Source of the DNA: Gonapodya prolifera JEL478
Taxonomy: Eukaryota > Monoblepharomycota > Monoblepharidomycetes > Monoblepharidales > Gonapodyaceae
Assembly (NCBI GenBank): GCA_001574975.1
Contig: KQ965868.1
Location: 1 to 64,000, forward strand
Direction: 5' to 3'
Length of the DNA: 64,000 bases
Position 1 is the stretch's first letter; each line of letters begins with the position of its first letter. This document shows positions 57,912 through 64,000 of this stretch, piece by piece. The position numbers and the translations under genes were made by a program. The notes below the pieces were generated by a model. It was not told where the DNA came from. It saw only the letters and a program-made list of their open reading frames with translations, and searched no databases.

Positions 57912-59434
57912 CTTTGACGGGGGAAACATGAATTCGCTAGCTTGGCCCAGTGGTACAGGTGACGCAGGCAGCTTTATGAGAGCTAGAACTCCAAGTAACA
58001 AAGCACCAAATTATTCCAATGTCACACAGAGTAGTACAATTCAAATTCTTGCAGCTGACAGTGATGTATGAGAGCGTCATTTCGCTCAGCATACAAATAG
58101 GGGGAAAACTTCTATCCTTTGACAAAGTTCAACCTTTGCTTTGCAAAATTCGTCACCTAATTCACGTTGAACGTGAATTACCATATCAGCTCGCTACGGG
58201 CGAGCTCTAGGGCACAGCCCAACTATCTTTTTAGTTTTATCCCCCGCTAAATTCCAAGCTGCGGCGAGCCAACAAGTCCTTTCGACCTCGAACTTCCTAA
58301 TATACGCAAAAAGCTTCTGCAATCGTTCGAAAAATGCTCATGTATCATGCTGGTGCAGTAGATAATGTGAGGACACCTGCAGTCCAATTACGCAACAGGC
58401 GCACCTGAAGTGCTACAAAACCCGTACAAAGCTAAGCAAGGCACAAAGCGCAAAGCAGATGGACTGTCAAAATCATGGTCTCAAAGGGGTTTGCGTTTGG
58501 GTCACTCTAATTCACGGAGTCCCCTCAAAACATGTTATTGCGTTCCAGCTTGTTTGGCATCAGCTTTACGAGATTGAACTGAAATGGACGAGAGTAGTTG
58601 AGTGAAGAGAGAAGATAATATGTGGTATAACTCTGTTACATATCACTGCATGACGTGCCCATAGAGTTGTCAAAATCGAAGCGGGTCAACTCCAAAGCGC
58701 ACACTTTCACTTTTCTCCATTCATGGATATTATTCTACAATCGTTCGTCATTACTGCAATGGCTTGCAACCCACTTCTTGCCCATAAATGACGTGTACAC
58801 GCAATGCATTCCAATGACCCAACATGTCAGTTAGACCAATACAACCCACAAAAAGGACAAACAAATGTACGAAGCCCAGCGCAAAAAAGCTGTCGAAATC
58901 GTGAGACCAAGGCGTTTTTCCGGTTGGATCACTCTTACCAAGTCCCCACGACAAAACACATCATCGAGTTCCAGCAAGTTCGGCGTCTTGGAAGGAGCAA
59001 ATCATGCTAGTGCGGGTCGTGTGGCACCTCGGATGATGAAACTCACGAGGCAGCCAATAATGCTACAGCCACCAAAACGTGGAAATTCGAAAATCGTTTT
59101 CGCCTTGACCGCGCGTCCTTCTGCCAGATGTGGTCGTATTACCCCGCATCATCAACAAAAACGGAGTTTTGCGGAAACCCCAAGCAGCCGGCTCCTCCCA
59201 TCCGCAATTCCACGCCTTCTCCACCTTGCCATACTCGCATCAATTGATCGTGCTCGCGACAGGATGATATGACGTGGACGCATTGATCTGAACGAAATCC
59301 AAAGTTTCAGAGCAACCTCCTTGTGCATCCCACAGTGTAAAGGAGAGTTCAGCAGATGAAGACGTTGAAATTGTATAACTCACGATTTACGATGTACGAA
59401 CAAGTAACTCTAATTCTTCCCATTAAGGCATCCT

Positions 59435-61039
59435 CTACACCTCCGCCACCTTCTCCGCAACAATCTTGTCCGTCCACGTCCACAAATCCTTCTGCAGCTG
59501 CACATCCTCCACTTTCGCGTGGCGCTCCAACGGTTTTGAGGGGCGTGCTTGGTCCCAATAGAATTGGCCGCGGAGGTTCTTGCTCTGTGGAAAGGGCGGT
59601 TGGTGGGAAGTGCGGTGGGGGGACTAAGTAGGGGAGGGAAAAGTACCTCGACTTCCGGGGATGCGGCCATGAAGACGGAACTCATGGCGCCTTGTTCTGG
59701 AGTCAGGAGTATGCGCTGTGTATAAGAGCAGAGGCAACGATGGGTGGCGACCGGCACATGATGATGAAAACGCACGCAGACCGTCCGTCCGACGCCCACC
59801 TTCGCGACCCAATTCCCAACACCTTGCAAGAATCCAGGAACGGCATAGCGAAACAGCTCTGTGTGGACGACTCCGGGGTGTACAGCGCTGGGATCAAGGA
59901 TCAATCGGCAAACCATGAGATGGCCAACTCATGACACTGGGGAAAGAGTCAGGCGATAACTCACTTGCAATATATCTTGACATCACTTCCATGTTTCTCC
60001 TCCATTCGCCTCTGTAGTTCCTTCACGAAGAGAATGTTAGCAAGTTTTGTCTCGCCTAATGGCGTTTCACATTACCGTCGTCAAATTGAGTTAGAGGATA
60101 ATCACGAACACAGAGCTGAGAGCTCGTACCATATCGCGACCACGCGCCATAGCTCTTTGCATCATTGAGCTTGTCCATGAGAATACCCGCAGAGGGTGCC
60201 ATAACGTTTCCAGACGAGGAGAGGGCGACGACGCGGACCGACTGCCCTTCGGTTACTGCCGTTTTCTCGATGGTGGGGAGTAGGCGTTGGGTTAGGAGGA
60301 AGTGGGAGAAGTGGTTTCTGAAAGGGCGCAGTGTTTTGATGGTTTAGGTTGATCCGTGAAGGTAGAGAGAAGTGGGGGCACTCACGTTGCCTGATGAATT
60401 CAGCCAGGGACAAGGCAGGCAGCAAAGACGGAGCTAAACCACGTCGTCCACAGCTTGACTGCAATTGAACACTCACGAATTGCTTTTCGATCCCGTCCTT
60501 GGACGTCTCAAACGACGGTGTGGCCATGAGTCCAGCATTGAGAATCAGCATATGCAGGGGCAGTGACTTCTCAATGAACTGTGTGGCTGCTTTGTCGACG
60601 GATTTCAGGTCGTTCAAGTCGGCCTCGATGTAATCAATCTTGAAATCATCGTTAGTCACCACCCGCGCTACCATCATTGATACTCCGAGGCCGCGCACCT
60701 TGTCATTTCCAGTCGCGGTGACAACTTCCGCAATAGCAGCTTTTGATTTTTCGGGGTTCCTGCCTACGCAGACCACGTGCGCGCCTTTCTTGGCACTGTT
60801 CGGAGGTGAGATTTGGGATCGCGGGTGAAAATTGCACATTCGGTACGCACAGAGCACTCATGGTTGCCTTCCCGATACCAGTCGATGCCCCGGTGATAAG
60901 CGCCACTTGGCCGGTCAAGTCCTGGGCGGAGAAAAGACATTATATAATGGTGGCGGGAAGAGTGGAAACTTTCGCTGCGACTCACGGGAACATCATCGTA
61001 CTTGAATGTGATGGGACGCGAGTGGAAGAATCCTGCCAT
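59435..61039 (-). CDS. Short-chain dehydrogenase/reductase 2
   Basis: Paralogue of the gene at 36532-38144 with the same opening (MAGFFHSRPITFKYDDVP, ATG at 61039). Cofactor motif LTGQVALITGASTGIGKAT, then KKGAHVVCVGRNPEKSK, YIEADLNDLKSV, SLPLHMLILNAGL, NHFSHFLLTQRLLP and VVALSSSGNV. The active-site Tyr-x3-Lys is formed across an intron near 60130: RYG joined to ETKLANILF. Then VHPGVVHTELFRYAV, GAMSSVFMAASPEVE, FYWDQARPSKPLERH, and the end IVAEKVAEV at 59435. Extra residues MMVARVVTN before the acidic strand are absent from copy 1 and may be an unspliced or variant segment. All catalytic residues are present. Substrate unknown. Confidence 0.8.
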
Positions 61040-61199
61040 CGTGCGTTGATGGGATGTGGTGAACTTACTTTTGAGGTGGACTTTCTCACCGCCGTTGTGA
61101 GGTATCCGGCAAAATGAAACGCAACTTCGTAAGTGGCGTTTTATTTCTTTCACCCGTCGTCAAGTTGAGAAAGGAAAATCAAATCGGAGCGTATTCTAT

Positions 61200-62720
61200 C
61201 TATTCACCGTCTTTCGCATTTACCGCTACGGCCGAACTAGTCGCTGAACCTCTCGCTGCAAGCTCGCTCACTGCATCGGGGTTTGTCAACACAAAGGTAT
61301 CCCTGTTTATGATGTACTCCGAGTCCATGAACCCCAAGATTTCCAACAACTCGGACGCCTTGCAGCCCTTCACCCTCGCAATCTCGGTCGCGGTGTAGTT
61401 CACGATACCCTTCCCGAGCTAGCTCGACGTGACTGCCTTCGACGGCTCCCACAACTCAAACGGCCTGTCCGCTTCCAAACGATCCCTCGACACCCACAAT
61501 GCCAGCCGCGAGGGGTGAAGAGTGGTGCCGCACGAGTGCGCGGGCGGCACCAACGTCAACGACGATGGTGCCCGAGGTGGCGAGACCGAATTGAATCAAC
61601 CATTTGCGATCTGCGGTAGGCTGGCTTCGGGCAAGGAAAACGGTGCCCATGCTCGTGAGGGGTGCACGCTCCGAGGGAGGAGACGGGGTTGAGGAGGGCA
61701 TGGCAGGTCTCCCGTTAACCGCGCTCGGGACTCCATCAAGGTGAGCAGCAGACCGAGACGGAGATCCGGTGGTTGGAGGAATGGTAGATGTGTGAACCCG
61801 AAACGGGGTTTGATGGTTCCAGCGAGCTCGTCAATAATCCTCGGCACCTCCGTGATCCTCTCCGACGAGCACACAATCGTGGTGCACCCCGCCGCCGTCG
61901 CCAACTCCGCCGCTATCAGTTTCGTCACCATCCCGCCTGTTCCCAGCGCACTTCCCGGCGCCGAGAATGTGACTTGCCGCCTCACTTCGCCCACGTCCTC
62001 CACAACCGCCACTCGCTTCGCATTCGGGTTCGTACGGGGGTTGTCGGTGTACAGTGCGTCCACGTCCGTCAGAATAAAAAGGAAGTCGGCCGAGACCATT
62101 CCGGCTGTCATTGCTGAGAGGGTGTCGTTGTCACCGAACCGAAGCTCGGTGGTCGAGATGGTGTCGTTTTCGTTGATGGGGACAACTCCCATCGAGAGGA
62201 GTTCGCGGAAGGTGGTTGTGGCGTTGAGGTATTGTGAACGCTGACGGGGTCATGGGCGACTGTGGTTTAGTCGGGGTGCCACCGCTCAGAAGAAGCTCAC
62301 AGGCAGTCACGTCGGCGAGATCCATCCGTGTAAGCAGGATTTGTCCGATAGGTTTGTCAAAATGCCCAAGACGTCGGCAGAGAGCGCCATAAGTCGTCCT
62401 TGCCCAACAGCTGCTACAGCCTTCCACCGCAACGAAAACCCCCATCGGCCCCCAGAAATTCATTCCCAAGCTCTTCCACAAATCACACAACAGCCGCAAT
62501 CACCTGCTTCCCACTCAATCCCTTGGGTCTCTTCTCCAAGCCCAACTGTCTCAAAATCGTCCCCACCGCGCCACTGGACACGACCACCACTCGATGCCCC
62601 GCATCTTTGAGCTTCACAACTGTCTCGGTGAGTTGGAATAACGTGGCCAGTCGCGGGCGGTGTGTCTTTTCGTCCACGATAGAAGAGGTCCCCACTTTGA
62701 ATACGATCGTGTAGTGAGCC
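61200..62720 (-). CDS. PRO1: Glutamate 5-kinase with PUA domain (proline biosynthesis step 1)
   Basis: Phosphorylates glutamate with ATP to start proline synthesis in the cytosol. N-terminal kinase core: YTIVFKVGTSSIVDEKTHRP, HRVVVVSSGAVGTI, GLEKRPKGLSGKQVIAAV, GQGRLM, FDKPIGQILLTRMDLADVT, YLNATTTFRELLSMGVVPIN (then ENDTIST), FGDNDTLSAMTAG, LLTDVDALYTDNPR-like ILTDVDALYTDNP, and GTGGMVTKLIAAELA. The PUA part has LVRHHSSPLAAGIVGVEG, NYTATEIARVKGC and FMDSEYIINRDTFVLT, stop at 61200. Problems: a one-base shift after GQGRLMAL (about 62380), and a stop/shift near 61420 that a 43-base GTTTGA...CTAG intron would remove. No in-frame ATG was found before VFKVG, so the first exon is unresolved. Confidence 0.7.
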
Positions 62721-62917
62721 GGTGCGGGGATGTCGCGCGCGCGGGGAGGTCGGATACGAGACGCGTGGAGGGGGAGTGAGTAGGGGGAGTCTTGGACGAG
62801 GCGGGGCGTTTCATTGGGTATTTTTCGGTTTGAGTCACTTTTGACTGGTGAAGTGTTGTAACAAAACTTCTGTCAAGTCAAAAACCAACACGTGCCACCA
62901 AAAGCTTATTTCGATTG

Positions 62918-64000
62918 ATGCTCGCAGGCTGCTGTTGTCCCAATCACCATCGTGTGCACCCATCGAACGATGCAGCATCGATCTCTCGGACAGACAGTCG
63001 CCGACCACTCAAACGCGCCAGATCAGACGACGATGGAAACGCGATTGTCCATGTCCAACCTCCTGCCCTTGTGATTGACCTGCCCGAGCCTGACGCGCGG
63101 TTACATGAGACGAATGAAGATCTGGACAACGCGTCGCGGCTGCGAAGGAAACTGTCGTCGACTGTGGGAGCGTCGTTCGTGTGGTTGGGTGATGCGATTG
63201 CGGGGCTGGCCGGATTCAAGGCGAAGTCTCAAGATAAGATCCAGATATTTGTAGGGACGTGGAACATGTACGGAAGGGTGGGTATCTTGGGGCTTTCCAG
63301 GAGTGGGGGCTTGACTGTAACTCCTGCTCTGATTTCTTCACCTTTCCATCTAGCCACCACCCCGAGACATCTCTCCGTTCGTCCCAGCTATCGGAATATC
63401 CGCCTCGACCGGTCTTTCATACCACCTCCTCTCCATAACAACACAAGAGTGCTCCCGCCCCCTCCAACGCTCCGTCCTCTTCCCCGACAAATCTTCATGG
63501 GAGTTGTTCCTCCGCTCCCATCTCGGGCACGCGTACACCATGCTTCACGCATGCACTATGGCTGGACTTCACATTGCCGTGTTTGCGCACAAGTCGTTGC
63601 TTGCTCGGATCGACTTGTCATCAGTTCGAAGTGCGAAGGTGCCGTGTGGGATTGCGAACGTCTTGGGAAACAAGGGCGCCGTTGCAGTCTCTCTCGATGT
63701 CGGCGGTCGGACACTATGTTTTGTCGGGGCGCACCTCACAGCAGGCGAAAAGCCAAAGTACTGCGAAGCTCGAAATTCCGACCACCGCAGGATCGAAACA
63801 TTATTAGCGGAGCAGCTTTATGTCGGAGGAAGGCTTCCCGATTTGACGTTCTTTGCAGGCGACCTCAATTACCGCGTCAATGCGACGCGGGAGGAAGCAG
63901 ACGAGTGGATCGACGCAGGAAAGGTGGAGGAACTTTTGAAGCGGGACGAACTTACAAGAGAGATGGTGCAAGGCGATGCATTCAAGGATTACAAAGAAGC
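62918..64000 (+). CDS. Inositol-polyphosphate 5-phosphatase (partial, runs off window)
   Basis: The IPPc catalytic domain removes the 5-phosphate from phosphoinositides or soluble inositol phosphates. Exon 1 (62918-63277) starts MLAGCCCPNHHRVHPSND, has a basic/acidic N-terminus (RRPLKRARSDDDG), VGASFVWLGDAIAGLAGF and the first motif QIFVGTWNMYGR. After a GTGGGT...ATCTAG intron, exon 2 from 63354 reads PPPRDISPFVPAI, TQECSRPLQRSV, HAYTMLHACTMAGLHIAVFA, GIANVLGNKGAVAVSLDV, then the signature FVGAHLTAGEK and the catalytic GDLNYRVN. The window ends inside the domain, so the C-terminus is not seen. Exon 1 continues open in its own frame too, but only the spliced frame gives the motifs. It is divergent to glutamate 5-kinase. 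Confidence 0.8.
   Translation, partial: MLAGCCCPNHHRVHPSNDAASISRTDSRRPLKRARSDDDGNAIVHVQPPALVIDLPEPDARLHETNEDLDNASRLRRKLSSTVGASFVWLGDAIAGLAGFKAKSQDKIQIFVGTWNMYGRVGILGLSRSGGLTVTPALISSPFHLATTPRHLSVRPSYRNIRLDRSFIPPPLHNNTRVLPPPPTLRPLPRQIFMGVVPPLPSRARVHHASRMHYGWTSHCRVCAQVVACSDRLVISSKCEGAVWDCERLGKQGRRCSLSRCRRSDTMFCRGAPHSRRKAKVLRSSKFRPPQDRNIISGAALCRRKASRFDVLCRRPQLPRQCDAGGSRRVDRRRKGGGTFEAGRTYKRDGARRCIQGLQRS

Larger units (their letters stand above)
53740..59010. repeat. Dispersed array of about seven degenerate copies of one unit
   Basis: Related segments, all in one orientation, lie near 53760-54070, 54250-54530, 54580-54860, 55370-55640, 55920-56090, 58400-58720 and 58750-59000. Shared phrases include ttgcccat, acaacccatgc, gcaaaggctgtcaaaa, ttttgggtcact and tcccctcaaaacac. 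Read on the minus strand, several copies encode a short basic part (VTQKGK or SDPTGK) followed by a hydrophobic stretch. This suggests a decayed tandem gene family with one or two membrane segments. Similarity is weak between some members. Confidence 0.6.

Overview
The window is fungal nuclear DNA. Genes carry several short introns with GTGAGT/GTAAGT-type donors and AG acceptors. The recognisable proteins are fungal or eukaryotic: TAF12, RRP17/NOL12, a PP4-type phosphatase, a large catalase with a DJ-1 tail, glutamate 5-kinase and an inositol-polyphosphate 5-phosphatase. I cannot name the species. It is a scaffold with one N-filled gap (13224-13648) and scattered single Ns. All gene models were spliced by eye.

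Layout. 0.8-8.2 kb: an unknown nuclear-looking protein, TAF12 head to head with an ABM-type monooxygenase, and a cytochrome b5/acyl-CoA dehydrogenase fusion with broken frames. 8.3-15.6 kb: an ankyrin fragment, a hemerythrin-like (HHE) gene, a membrane protein cut by the gap, and a Pro/Ser-rich protein. 15.8-21.1 kb: a block bounded by two inverted arms of about 470 bp, each holding a tRNA-Thr(AGU) gene. Its interior looks richer in A+T, has no recognisable gene, and holds a nested palindrome and a pair of LTR-like repeats. 21.5-36.3 kb: a C2H2 regulator, a tandem pair of secreted Cys-rich proteins (the second decayed), RRP17, a second C2H2 protein, a small Cys-containing protein, an F-box-like gene, a membrane protein and PP4.

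36.5-48.5 kb is a run of redox genes: an SDR, a decayed Baeyer-Villiger-type monooxygenase, catalase/DJ-1, two glyoxalase-fold (VOC) proteins and a flavin monooxygenase. Together they look like an oxidative catabolism or detoxification neighbourhood. 48.8-51.3 kb is a leucine-rich-repeat protein. 51.5-59.3 kb is a duplication zone with two copies of a Cys-rich secreted gene, a second HHE gene inverted relative to the first, and about seven degenerate copies of a short unit. 59.4-64.0 kb holds a second SDR, glutamate 5-kinase, and the start of a 5-phosphatase that runs off the window.

Duplication is the theme: two HHE genes, two tRNA-Thr genes, two SDRs, two VOC genes and two pairs of secreted proteins. 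Several enzyme genes (acyl-CoA dehydrogenase, BV monooxygenase, possibly ABM and glutamate 5-kinase) have frame breaks next to clean neighbours. That could be real decay or uncorrected sequence errors, and I cannot separate these from the sequence alone.
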